NCBI GenBank assembly: GCA_904395815.1
Contig: CAJFOC010000021.1
Location: 1-54,588 of the forward strand
From: an uncultured Holdemania sp.
GTDB taxonomy: Bacteria; Bacillota_I; Bacilli_A; Erysipelotrichales; Erysipelotrichaceae
DNA: 54,588 bases
Reading direction: 5' to 3'
The notes beneath the pieces were generated by a model. It made no database searches. It saw only the letters and a list, made by a program, of their open reading frames with translations, and was not told where the DNA came from. Positions 43,376 to 51,853 of this stretch are shown here, piece after piece; positions within the stretch are counted from its first letter, which is position 1, and the number at the start of each line of letters is the position of its first letter. The translations under genes were made by a program, and so were the position numbers.

Positions 43376-43903
43376 TCACCTACCACGCTTTAACGATTGC
43401 AGTTCCTGATTCATCTGCTCTCTTTGCACCTCTAGTTCACTCTTTTTTGAATAGCCTGCAAAAACAAGATATCCAGTTGCAATAGCCGGTAAAATGAAAA
43501 TTGGACTAAATACAATTCCGAGAAGGATTAATACTACTGTTGCGATTATCATGTTTTTTGGTATAGCATTATTGATACGTCCGTCTAACATTTGAAGATC
43601 ATATTCTTTTTCTTTGATTTCTTGAAAACTACCGGCACCTCTATGTTGCGATTCACCAAATCCGTTTTGTGTTGAATCAGAAGAAGATCGTGGATTCACA
43701 GAAGAACTATTGTTTGCATTTTGAGCAAGGGGCGAAACAGGAGGTGCATTAAATGCTGGAACTCTCGTTAATGATTCGGAATTTGCACCAATATCTGTAC
43801 TTTCAATAGTTCCATCTTCCCTAATAATTGTCTTCCCTTCTGATCCAACAACTTCATCGTCTTTAATTATTGAACCATCTTGTCCTATTCTTACATTTCC
43901 CAT
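43376..43903 (-). CDS. Two-TM membrane protein with N-terminal IGxDG repeats
   Basis: A 175-residue protein. The first 40 residues hold short repeats (RIGQDGSIIKDDEVVG, TIIREDGTIESTDIG) reminiscent of strand-turn repeats; a Ser/Asn-rich linker follows. Residues about 115-150 form two adjacent membrane helices (MIIATVVLILLGIVFSPIFILPAIATGYLVFAGY) and the tail is a basic coiled coil. It is a possible membrane anchor or adaptor for the WXG/FtsK system. GAGAGG lies upstream. Confidence 0.7.
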   Translation of the reverse strand: MGNVRIGQDGSIIKDDEVVGSEGKTIIREDGTIESTDIGANSESLTRVPAFNAPPVSPLAQNANNSSSVNPRSSSDSTQNGFGESQHRGAGSFQEIKEKEYDLQMLDGRINNAIPKNMIIATVVLILLGIVFSPIFILPAIATGYLVFAGYSKKSELEVQREQMNQELQSLKRGR

Positions 43904-43919
43904 TTACAATTTCCTCTCT

Positions 43920-44180
43920 TCAATACTCGTTTCTTTCAAACGCCTCAAGTGGCGTTCTATTTCCTTTTTTAAAAGCTTCTACATGACGTGAATAGCCAAT
44001 AGATGAATTAGCATACAAGACACCTCCATCAATGCCGACTATCAACGAATCACCTCCCTTTTCGGGAACACTTACATAAAGGGCAGAGAGATCGTCGATC
44101 ATTCCACCGTAATCTTCAACTTTTTTTAAATCTATTTGAAGTAATTTTGCAGCGAGTTGATACTGCTCTTTCTTAGTCAT
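43920..44180 (-). CDS. Putative immunity protein for the Tox-PL toxin
   Basis: An 86-residue protein directly behind the toxin domain gene (13-bp gap), the usual place of an immunity gene. It is mixed alpha/beta with LYVSVPEKGGDSLIVGIDGGVLYANSSIGYSRHVEAF in the middle. I know no family for it, so immunity is inferred from position only. AAAGGAG lies 5 nt before the ATG. Confidence 0.6.
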   Translation of the reverse strand: MTKKEQYQLAAKLLQIDLKKVEDYGGMIDDLSALYVSVPEKGGDSLIVGIDGGVLYANSSIGYSRHVEAFKKGNRTPLEAFERNEY

Positions 44181-44193
44181 TTTTTCTCCTTTC

Positions 44194-44625
44194 TCACACT
44201 AGTGCACACCATTCTGAGATGTCGCCATAGTCGTGTGGCCAATCATATATTTCACCACATTGACCATCTATTGTATAAATCCTATTTCCATCATAATAGG
44301 CATTAAACCAGTGCCCTGCTTGTTGCTTACCAAACGGAGTAGGATAGCGATTAATTCCAACGATTAAGTGGCTTCCCGCACCCATGTCTCTCAGCTTTTT
44401 TTCAATACTCTCCAACGACATGTATTCACACTTTTTACCAGTTACTTTTTCCATAGCATTGTCTGTACCAATATTGTCACTTGTTGCAATTGCATTTTCT
44501 TGGCCATTTAATCGACATTCTACAGCATATGCGCACGATCCACAGTTTCGGTTATAAGGATGTATGCTGGTTGGGAGAAAAGGATTGTAGTGTGGATTGA
44601 TTTCCTTGATCCATGAGGAAATCAA
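44194..44625 (-). CDS. Papain-like toxin domain (Tox-PL, glutamine deamidase type), C-terminal half of a split toxin
   Basis: The C-terminal toxin part, 143 residues from a TTG. The papain-like triad is visible: Cys28 in NCGSCAYAVECRLNG, His105 in GHWFNAYYDG and Asp120 in YTIDGQCGEIYDWP, with the conserved GSHLIVGI before the His. Enzymes of this fold deamidate glutamine or cleave peptide bonds. The TTG has no ribosome binding site, and the same frame continues upstream without a stop to the 9-A tract at 44669-44677, so this is most likely the tail of the upstream gene reached by a -1 frameshift, giving a 386-residue protein. Confidence 0.85.
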   Translation of the reverse strand: MISSWIKEINPHYNPFLPTSIHPYNRNCGSCAYAVECRLNGQENAIATSDNIGTDNAMEKVTGKKCEYMSLESIEKKLRDMGAGSHLIVGINRYPTPFGKQQAGHWFNAYYDGNRIYTIDGQCGEIYDWPHDYGDISEWCALV

Positions 44626-44660
44626 ATTAATTGATGTCTTTTTGTTATCGCCTGTTTCAC

Positions 44661-45353
44661 TTATTTCGTTTTTTTTTCGACTCCTTCAGATGCATCGAAT
44701 CTAACGGCTTGATAATCACCAAGACTTACTAGTGCCTTGTCAATAAAAGCATTTACTGTTTCTGGATCTTCGCCACTTCCAAATGCCAACAATTTTATTA
44801 TTGACTGCTGATGTGTTTGAAGATCTAAGTAATTTTTAACAGTTTCATCTTTAGTTGTTTCTTGTTTGCAAATTTGTTCTTCCAGCAATGTTATTCTTTC
44901 CTGCAACTGCGCTTTTTTTTCTTCAATCCGCTGAATTTCGATATTAATTCTTTGATATTCAGCATTATTAAATACTCTGTGCATTGTTCCGCTACAACCA
45001 GAACTAGATTTACAGCTTATTGAATCACCATATACTTTCAACATCATTCTCGTTTCGCATCGGTCACAAAAGAAGGTGTCTGTTCTTCCGTCCTGATGTT
45101 GTGATTGTGCTCTTTGGGCTGCAAACTTCTGCTCTTCACATTCTTCAAGTTGTCTTTGTAAAGCTCGCTTTTCTTCTTCATTAGATTCAATGTTAAAAGT
45201 AAGCATTTTAATATACTCTTCGACCTGATAGTTCATCTGCTCAAAGCAGCTAGTAAAATTGGTCTGAGCTCCTTGAAAATTGCTTGCAAATTTAGTAATG
45301 GCACCGCGAACAGCATACAGAGCCTCACTATCTGTATGTACTTTTCCTGCCAT
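44661..45353 (-). CDS. WXG/coiled-coil N-terminal half of the polymorphic toxin
   Basis: A 230-residue protein. Residues 1-65 are helical with WXG/LXG-like character (AVRGAITKFASNFQGAQTNF, FEQMNYQVEEYIKML). A zinc-ribbon-like segment (FFCDRCETRM...CKSSSGCSG) lies near 95-120, and long coiled coil flanks it. Such N-termini target polymorphic toxins to type VII-like exporters. In frame 0 it ends two codons after the A tract (VEKKTK, stop at 44661); a -1 shift on the tract joins it to the Tox-PL domain. AAGGTG lies 6 nt before the ATG, 18 bp behind the WXG100-like gene. Confidence 0.8.
   Translation of the reverse strand: MAGKVHTDSEALYAVRGAITKFASNFQGAQTNFTSCFEQMNYQVEEYIKMLTFNIESNEEEKRALQRQLEECEEQKFAAQRAQSQHQDGRTDTFFCDRCETRMMLKVYGDSISCKSSSGCSGTMHRVFNNAEYQRINIEIQRIEEKKAQLQERITLLEEQICKQETTKDETVKNYLDLQTHQQSIIKLLAFGSGEDPETVNAFIDKALVSLGDYQAVRFDASEGVEKKTK
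44669..44677 (-). promoter_or_regulatory. Slippery A9 tract, probable -1 frameshift site
   Basis: On the minus strand nine A follow GTCG, containing the heptamer A-AAA-AAA in register with frame 0. AAGGAG lies 3 nt before the tract, and the frame-0 stop (TAA) comes two codons after it. A -1 shift, one extra A or loss of two A all lead into the Tox-PL frame. Confidence 0.7.
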
Positions 45354-45371
45354 AACCTACACCTTTTCTTT

Positions 45372-45650
45372 TTACCCCATGTGCTGTGCTAGGTAATCTT
45401 CCATAATAGATTTCAATAACTGGACCTTTGTGATACAAGTTGATAGCGTTGCATAACTTCCTTTGATAGCAGTAGTCGCTTGATCTATCACATTACCCAA
45501 CTCCTGATATTTTTGATCGTCCCATTCATCTCCAACATTCTCGTACTGTGACTTGAGATTATCTACAACGTTGTCTTGTAGATCAATGAACCTATTCAGA
45601 ATCTGAATCATATTCTCCATTGCTTCTGGATTTGCTCCTGTTTTTGCCAT
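45372..45650 (-). CDS. WXG100-like small secreted protein
   Basis: A 92-residue two-helix protein of WXG100 size. The turn reads VGDEWDDQKYQEL near residue 43, with Trp kept but WDD in place of WxG. Such proteins are secreted as dimers by type VII systems and act as partners or carriers for toxins. AAGGAGG precedes the ATG. It lies between the FtsK-like ATPase and the toxin gene, as in Gram-positive WXG/LXG operons. Confidence 0.87.
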   Translation of the reverse strand: MAKTGANPEAMENMIQILNRFIDLQDNVVDNLKSQYENVGDEWDDQKYQELGNVIDQATTAIKGSYATLSTCITKVQLLKSIMEDYLAQHMG

Positions 45651-45663
45651 TTTTTAATCCTCC

Positions 45664-48600
45664 TTAAATTTGATTGATATATTCCTGAATACCGGAATAC
45701 GGTTTTATTTGATATGATGGGTTAATGCCATCATAATAAATAACTATGTTGTCTTTGAGCATCTCTGTCTTTGCGTCACTAACCAAACGACTTGCGTCTT
45801 CATTGCTCATGCCAAACAAAATTCTATTTCCAAATTTTGGAATCACGCTGTACATATGTTCTTTAATTGAAATAAAATCTGGAACACTCATTACAAAGTG
45901 AATACCACACGTATAGCCATTCTCTATCAGTTCAGCAAGTTTTCTGCCGAAGGAAATGTTGGACAAGTCTCGTTTTTCCGTTTCCCTCAAATCTGATAGA
46001 AAACTATCCATTCGTGCTAACAATGCTTCAACATCAGTTGATGGCTTACTATCTTGTTTCTCTTTATTTGTGACAATGTATTCGTTTACACTACGATTTG
46101 CAAGCATCAAACCGATAGATTCAATCCATTGCATATTATTAATAACAACAGCAATAGTGTTTCCCGCATCAACCACAAACGCGTGCCTTTTTTCCTTGCG
46201 ATCAAGAAACTCGCAATACAGCTCGTCCACCATTTTAACGGCATCATAATTGTCTGCAGCAAACCTGATACCACATTGATAATGCGATGAAACTGCTCTA
46301 ACATTTTCACTACTGATCTCTCCAAGTATAGAAAGCCCGTCAAAAAGATAAACATTCTTTCTACCTCGGTTAGTAGTTGATATTCTAAGAACATTTGCCA
46401 TATAGAGTCCAACCAAGCCATCTATTGTTTCTTGATTGCTTCCGACTATAAGAAGATTATTTCTCTTGGTTCTATTAAGATTAATTCTTGTTGCATTATC
46501 TATTTTTATAGGTTCGCCAATGAAGACAGGTAGCGTTTTGCTTTCAGCAGGGCAAACCTGCTTAAATTCCTCGCTGTCCTTTAACTGCGGAACAGATGAT
46601 CCAATGAACACTTTCATCTTTTGGGCTGATTCCATTAATGAATAATGGTCTTCAACTGTATCCAACAACTTTTTCTGTAAATCCTTATCACAAAAAGCAA
46701 CCTTGAACCCTACTGGAGTTCCCTGTGAATAATCTCCAGCGTAAACTGCAGAACCTTTTTCAGTCCCCATCTTTCCAAAAGCGGTACGAGAGTTCTTATC
46801 ACCAAATAACAATGTGCATTCGCTCTCGATACATTTCAGCCCAATACGTACATACATTTCATTGATTGTGGATTTTCTAATAGCAAATCCGCTATTTAAA
46901 CGACTCATTGTCTGTGTAGCAAGTATAAAATGTATTCCATAAACACGTGAGAGTGAAATGAAATCAGCCAACTTTCCACCACAATAGTTAGCAATTTTCC
47001 TATTATGCTCTTCGCTCACCATTAATTGGAATTCGTCAGCAATAACAAGAATGCGTGGCATTTTCTTCCCGGTCATCCGCCTGTAATCCGTAATATCTTT
47101 GACATCGATACCTTGCTGGATAAGTTCATTAAATAATCTGCTTCTACGGTTCATTTCAGCCCATAGTTCATCAAGTATACTCTGTCCGAATTCTTGCATA
47201 GCATCCAATGCAAGAAGTTTAATGTGCGGAATATTGTGCTCAGCATACACTTTAAATTCTGTTCCGCTTTTAAAGTCCATAAGATAGAGATTAATTTCAT
47301 CAGGACTAAAATTCATTAGAGAACTCATTATAATTGTATGCAGAAGTGTTGATTTACCGGATCCAAGAGAACCTATGACTAATGCATGATGAGAGGTGCC
47401 TTCTCCAAATGTCAACGACTGGACTTGGCCATCCTCGTTTTTGCCTATAGGAATAGCCAGCCTGTCACCAGTCTGTAAAGTAAACCATTCATCTGTTAAA
47501 ATCTTCGTGAGTGGAAGAGTGGTATCTTTAATTTCTTTGTACTGAAACGTAAATGCTTCAATAAACAAGCGAAGTTCTTCGGGCGTCGGAATTCTGTTAA
47601 GTGTTAAAGATACTCCGTTAGAATATTTCCATCTACCAAACAAAAATTCGATGTTTATACATTCCGCAATTATCCGGCTGATTACATCCAACTGAGTCTC
47701 TGATATACGTGCACTAATTTCCCGATCATCAAATCCGATAAGGACCTGAACACCATAAGGTTTGCCGTTCTTTACAATATTTAAAAGATCTTCAAGCATA
47801 TCCGCATCAAAATACTTTGGGAAATTCAAGAGGCACAGACATCTTAAATATTCCTGTTTATCTGGCACATCGTTGTTGTAATCAAAAATATCTCTATAGC
47901 CAACTAATTTAGTTTGGCCTATATCATCAACAAAATTACTCAACTCACGAAGAAAGGTTTTGATTTGCTCTTTCGTAGTAAGTATTCGTTCACCAAAAAC
48001 ATCTGGATATTGCCTTACAAAATCAAGATATGTATCATACCCTCTAGCTCTGCCTTCGGGATCACTCAAAATAAATTTTTGGCGTGAAGCAGGTTGATTT
48101 TTGAGCATAGAAAACATAACAGAATGTATAGCATCTCTAACAGCTGCGTTATTTCCGTGACCATCAAAGCAAATATCAAAACTATTACGCATATCGTAAA
48201 TAGCAGGTAAACACATTTCTGTTCCGGTAAAGCAATTAGCATAATGGACACTCATATAGTCAAGAGCCTCTTGATATGCCAAAATGCTCGAAACATCAAT
48301 CCTCAAGTCACCAATCAAAATATGCTCACAACATTCTTCAGGCAGAATGTTATTAGCGCCTAATAACTGTTGCATTTCCTTCAACATCGCAACATCTCTA
48401 GCTGAAAGTAGTCCATCCATCCTGACATTTGCTTGGTGTATAATTCCTGTGATTTCTTCTTTTTCCTTAGCGTCAATAACTTCTATTAGTTCTGCGGTTT
48501 CCATAGCAGCCTTGTCTATTTCTTCTGCCATTTTATCGCTCCAACAATTGCCATGATTTCTTATATGATTATCCAAGTCCGAGAAAACAAGTCTACTTAA

Positions 48601-49119
48601 TCGCTTTGTTTCTATAATAAGGTAGTATAACCTTTCATACTTTTGTTTCCTTTTGTTAGAAAACAGCATACAAAATTCTTGGATAGGTTGTGATTTAACA
48701 GTCAACGAGCATTCACGAGCAATGCTCACGGCCTCATCATGCAATTCCTTAAGTTTCTCAAAATAATCTGTAGAAGTTTCATACTCCTCTGAATGATGAT
48801 CCTGAATCGAGAATTCAACATCTCGTCTTTTTGCATAACTTTTGTCAACGGCGCAGAGTTGTCGTTCAAGACTGTCAAGTCCTCTTATCATTTCTTCAAC
48901 TTTGGTTTTTCTCTTGTCGCACGAAGATGTAATTTTTTCATTTTCATCATATGCTTTTTGTGTCCAATACTGTTTGCTCTCGTCAAAGGATCTCTTGACC
49001 TCGTAGCGCATACTGCCATAATAATTTTTGACTCTAGTAATTTCGTCATACATGTCAGAAAAAACTGTTACCAACCGAGCCATACTTTGATTTGTGTTGT
49101 TTATATTGCCCAAAGTCAT
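45664..49119 (-). CDS. FtsK/SpoIIIE-like ATPase of a type VII-like secretion system
   Basis: A 1151-residue ATPase. The first 230 residues are coiled coil; a central domain follows, then an FtsK/SpoIIIE ATPase with Walker A IGSLGSGKSTLLHTI near residue 580 and Walker B PRILVIADEFQLMVSEE near residue 688. A second, degenerate ATPase-like module has NNLLIVGSNQETIDGLVG near residue 885. EssC-type exporters have N-terminal FHA domains and two membrane helices; I see neither here, so it probably docks on the 4-TM protein encoded upstream. GAGGTG lies 6 nt before the ATG. Confidence 0.88.
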   Translation of the reverse strand: MTLGNINNTNQSMARLVTVFSDMYDEITRVKNYYGSMRYEVKRSFDESKQYWTQKAYDENEKITSSCDKRKTKVEEMIRGLDSLERQLCAVDKSYAKRRDVEFSIQDHHSEEYETSTDYFEKLKELHDEAVSIARECSLTVKSQPIQEFCMLFSNKRKQKYERLYYLIIETKRLSRLVFSDLDNHIRNHGNCWSDKMAEEIDKAAMETAELIEVIDAKEKEEITGIIHQANVRMDGLLSARDVAMLKEMQQLLGANNILPEECCEHILIGDLRIDVSSILAYQEALDYMSVHYANCFTGTEMCLPAIYDMRNSFDICFDGHGNNAAVRDAIHSVMFSMLKNQPASRQKFILSDPEGRARGYDTYLDFVRQYPDVFGERILTTKEQIKTFLRELSNFVDDIGQTKLVGYRDIFDYNNDVPDKQEYLRCLCLLNFPKYFDADMLEDLLNIVKNGKPYGVQVLIGFDDREISARISETQLDVISRIIAECINIEFLFGRWKYSNGVSLTLNRIPTPEELRLFIEAFTFQYKEIKDTTLPLTKILTDEWFTLQTGDRLAIPIGKNEDGQVQSLTFGEGTSHHALVIGSLGSGKSTLLHTIIMSSLMNFSPDEINLYLMDFKSGTEFKVYAEHNIPHIKLLALDAMQEFGQSILDELWAEMNRRSRLFNELIQQGIDVKDITDYRRMTGKKMPRILVIADEFQLMVSEEHNRKIANYCGGKLADFISLSRVYGIHFILATQTMSRLNSGFAIRKSTINEMYVRIGLKCIESECTLLFGDKNSRTAFGKMGTEKGSAVYAGDYSQGTPVGFKVAFCDKDLQKKLLDTVEDHYSLMESAQKMKVFIGSSVPQLKDSEEFKQVCPAESKTLPVFIGEPIKIDNATRINLNRTKRNNLLIVGSNQETIDGLVGLYMANVLRISTTNRGRKNVYLFDGLSILGEISSENVRAVSSHYQCGIRFAADNYDAVKMVDELYCEFLDRKEKRHAFVVDAGNTIAVVINNMQWIESIGLMLANRSVNEYIVTNKEKQDSKPSTDVEALLARMDSFLSDLRETEKRDLSNISFGRKLAELIENGYTCGIHFVMSVPDFISIKEHMYSVIPKFGNRILFGMSNEDASRLVSDAKTEMLKDNIVIYYDGINPSYQIKPYSGIQEYINQI

Positions 49120-49129
49120 CAGTTACACC

Positions 49130-49357
49130 TCAACTCTCAATAATAATTCCTTCGTCGGAAAGCTTCTTAATAGTCGAACCAATTTCTTCGAAAGCAGTCA
49201 ACAGTGAGTTTGTCTTAGCTACAAGAGGCTGAATAAAATACTCCTTGATTTCCGCATACTTCTCGTCATTAAAATTCTCTTCATAATTCTGATATGTACT
49301 CACAACTTCTTTAACAGCCTCTAATACGTCCATTTCAATACTTTTTAAACTAGTCAT
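49130..49357 (-). CDS. Small helical WXG-like protein
   Basis: A 75-residue, all-helical acidic protein (LKSIEMDVLEAVKEVVSTYQNYEENFNDEKYAEIKEYF...). Size and helix-turn-helix layout resemble WXG100 proteins but no WxG is present. Two adjacent ATGs follow AAGGAGG; the second (49357) has the better 5-nt spacing, while the first overlaps the upstream stop as ATGA. It lies 10 bp ahead of the FtsK-like gene. Confidence 0.7.
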   Translation of the reverse strand: MTSLKSIEMDVLEAVKEVVSTYQNYEENFNDEKYAEIKEYFIQPLVAKTNSLLTAFEEIGSTIKKLSDEGIIIES

Positions 49358-49770
49358 CATAGCCTCCTTGTCCAGCTATAAATAGCTACGGTGAGCATCA
49401 ACAGAATAACCGTATAATATATAGGAACAATCATAATACTGATACATAAAGTCGCTAGAAGTACTCTCAAATAGCTCTGCACTCCATAAATTACTGCATT
49501 TACAATCTGGTACTTTTCATAATGCCTACCATATGCATAGTCGTGCTTGTAAATATAGTAGAAACATCCAATCATATGAAATATATCCGCTAGTACAAGC
49601 ACGATTACCACTGGAAAATAGCCAACAGCGGTTACGAATATCGAATGGGTTATGGCGTTCATTAGCACAATACAAAAAACACTGCATATCACGCTATACA
49701 CAACAAAAGCTGTGCGAGTCAATCCCCGTTTTTCCTTTTGAGGTAATATATATAGTTCTCTCTCATCCAT
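49357..49770 (-). CDS. Four-TM membrane protein of the WXG cluster
   Basis: A 137-residue protein with four hydrophobic helices (about residues 20-40, 48-70, 88-107, 112-133) and a charged N-terminus MDERELYILPQKEKRG. No family recognised. It may be the membrane component used by the TM-less FtsK-like ATPase. AGGAGG lies 8 nt before the ATG. Confidence 0.72.
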   Translation of the reverse strand: MDERELYILPQKEKRGLTRTAFVVYSVICSVFCIVLMNAITHSIFVTAVGYFPVVIVLVLADIFHMIGCFYYIYKHDYAYGRHYEKYQIVNAVIYGVQSYLRVLLATLCISIMIVPIYYTVILLMLTVAIYSWTRRL

Positions 49771-49785
49771 AACCTCTACCTCCTT

Positions 49786-50913
49786 TTAAAGATATTCACA
49801 CGGAGGGCATTTCCCACTAAAATTCACTTTTAAAGAAGTTGTGATCTGCAAAGGATAACTAAATATTTCAGCCATCTCGCCACCAATTTCGGTTTTGTTT
49901 GTGTTGCAAACAAGAGTATACTGTTGAAGGGTGTCGATGAGCCTTGTGGTGTACTCAGAAGTACCCAAGTTCAAAATATCTAATATGATTTTAATTCCAA
50001 TGATAGTTACAAAGTCGATGTCTGCTGATATGCCAGGTTCAAAGTTCACTTTTGAGAGGTCCTCTTCGTTTGTATAGATTCTTCGATTGCTATTTTCTCG
50101 TTGAGACAGTTCGCTACCATCGCCCAAAGCACACTTATAACATGGCATGTTTTTGTTAGGCAGATAGTAGAAAATTTCTCCAGCAAAAGCTCTTTCCCAA
50201 AATCCTATGCTCACAAAAGGAACTCGATACATAACCGCTATACTATTTGCATACACATCTGCCGACCGATTATCAGCACAACCGACTATTACGGAAGAAC
50301 CCTCTTTGCAATGTGCGTCAAACACATCTTTACGAACCAATTCTACTGTTGTTGTTTCAATCACCACCTCTGCGGTGGGGTTGATATTTAAAATTCTTTC
50401 CTTTAGGGCTTCTGTTTTATACTTACCTACATCAGAAATGCCACATTGGTGTCTACACAAGTTGTGATATTCAACAATATCGTTGTCTACCAGCAGAAAT
50501 TTTCCTATTCCTGATTTAGCCAATTGAAGCGCAACAAGGCTACCGACTGAGCCACATCCAAGAATAATAACCTCTTTATCACGCATGATTGATGATTCCA
50601 AAATACCTGTATTACGCGAAAAGATATTCTGAACCAGGCTATAATTTTCAACTTCGTATTTCTCGTTTTTATATTTAAATATCAAGATTCCCTTTTCCCA
50701 TAAACCAAACAACCTGCCATCGTTATCATTTTCATCGTCTGAAACAATACCCAACTCAATATAGGGAAGTCCTGCTACGACCATCTCATTGGTATAAACA
50801 TTAAATACACCTGATTGTTCGTGAAACTGGCCATAAATCTTGCCAGTATAATGCTCTTCAAACATTTCTTCCGGAAGCAACACTTTGTTCTTTTTTCTTG
50901 GTTTTTGTTTCAT
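49786..50913 (-). CDS. ThiF/E1-like adenylating enzyme
   Basis: A 375-residue protein of the E1/MoeB/ThiF superfamily, which adenylates the C-terminus of ubiquitin-like proteins. The ATP site is VIILGCGSVGSLVA (Gly119-Gly124), then LLVDNDIVEYHNLCRHQ with Asp143 and Arg154, and VGCADNRSADVYAN near residue 210. CYKC near residue 255 and CPPC at the C-terminus form the zinc site of the family. The first 110 residues are a separate domain without match. It overlaps the JAB gene by ATGA (4 nt) and has GGGGAGG upstream. Confidence 0.92.
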   Translation of the reverse strand: MKQKPRKKNKVLLPEEMFEEHYTGKIYGQFHEQSGVFNVYTNEMVVAGLPYIELGIVSDDENDNDGRLFGLWEKGILIFKYKNEKYEVENYSLVQNIFSRNTGILESSIMRDKEVIILGCGSVGSLVALQLAKSGIGKFLLVDNDIVEYHNLCRHQCGISDVGKYKTEALKERILNINPTAEVVIETTTVELVRKDVFDAHCKEGSSVIVGCADNRSADVYANSIAVMYRVPFVSIGFWERAFAGEIFYYLPNKNMPCYKCALGDGSELSQRENSNRRIYTNEEDLSKVNFEPGISADIDFVTIIGIKIILDILNLGTSEYTTRLIDTLQQYTLVCNTNKTEIGGEMAEIFSYPLQITTSLKVNFSGKCPPCEYL

Positions 50914-51830
50914 AATGTGAGCCTCCCCTTTTCCTTAATTGCATTTAGAAGTAATCCTCTACGATACTTATAAGTAATCTCGTTATATATAAATACCACT
51001 GATTTTTCCTTGTCCATTCCAAAAAAAAGACATAAAGAATCCTTATCATTCTGTATAGAAAGATTAAGTAAACCAGCTTCTCCTATGCTAATCGAGTAAT
51101 CTATTCCGTTTTCCTCAAAGAAATTGAAATCCTGTTCCATCAACTCAAGAATTTCTTCAATTGGCAATTCTCCATCATAACCCTTTGCATCTAATGGTTT
51201 TACATCCGAAATAGTTCTTTTTTTCAAAAACTCATGAATTGTTTTTATTACATTTATTCTCTTCGTTTTGTCAAAAAGAGATGCAAACGAAGTCTTCTGT
51301 TTTCGTTTTAATGTTTTCTGTATTTTCCCCAACTGTTTTGAATATTCGAACGGTTCTCTTAGTTCAGCTATTGATTTCGGAATACGCTCATCATCAACGG
51401 AATAAGTGATCTTTTCATATTTGAGTGGTAAACTGATATGATATAAAGTTAGTCGAAAATCGGGATCGATATTAACCAATCCGGAGATAGCTCCATAATC
51501 CGCAAGCTGCGCATATTTTATATTTGTGCCATCATCAGTCGTAGAGAAAGTATCCATTGACCCCGGATGCCGATGCCAAAGGCCAATTAAATCCAATTGA
51601 TTCTTGTAAAGACGTGACACTTTGTTAATCAAATGGTTAACATATTCCTGATCATATTCAAAATATGCTGGTTTAAAAATGGAATTTGGACCAGGGTCAA
51701 TGGTTTCCACAATGTACCAAACTCCTGATTCGTATTTTCCAAGAAACACGCCTCCAGTCTCAGTTGAAATTTTTTCTCTAGTTTCTACCAGCAAAGCAAT
51801 CATGGCCCTTTTGCTAAATACTACTTCCAA
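50910..51830 (-). CDS. JAB/MPN (JAMM) isopeptidase-like protein
   Basis: A protein of about 306 residues. The N-terminal 130 residues are a JAB domain with the complete JAMM zinc motif: Glu in STETGGVFLG, then LIGLWHRHPGSMDTFSTTD (two His, Ser, Asp; numbered 26, 88, 90, 98 and 101 from the GTG). These enzymes cut isopeptide or linear bonds behind ubiquitin-like tags. The C-terminal 170 residues are unassigned. GTG 51836 lies only 1 nt from AAGGAGG whereas TTG 51830 lies 7 nt away, so I prefer 51830. Directly coupled to the E1 gene. Confidence 0.9.
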   Translation of the reverse strand: MEVVFSKRAMIALLVETREKISTETGGVFLGKYESGVWYIVETIDPGPNSIFKPAYFEYDQEYVNHLINKVSRLYKNQLDLIGLWHRHPGSMDTFSTTDDGTNIKYAQLADYGAISGLVNIDPDFRLTLYHISLPLKYEKITYSVDDERIPKSIAELREPFEYSKQLGKIQKTLKRKQKTSFASLFDKTKRINVIKTIHEFLKKRTISDVKPLDAKGYDGELPIEEILELMEQDFNFFEENGIDYSISIGEAGLLNLSIQNDKDSLCLFFGMDKEKSVVFIYNEITYKYRRGLLLNAIKEKGRLTL

Positions 51831-51853
51831 TTGCACACCTCCTTAATCAATAA

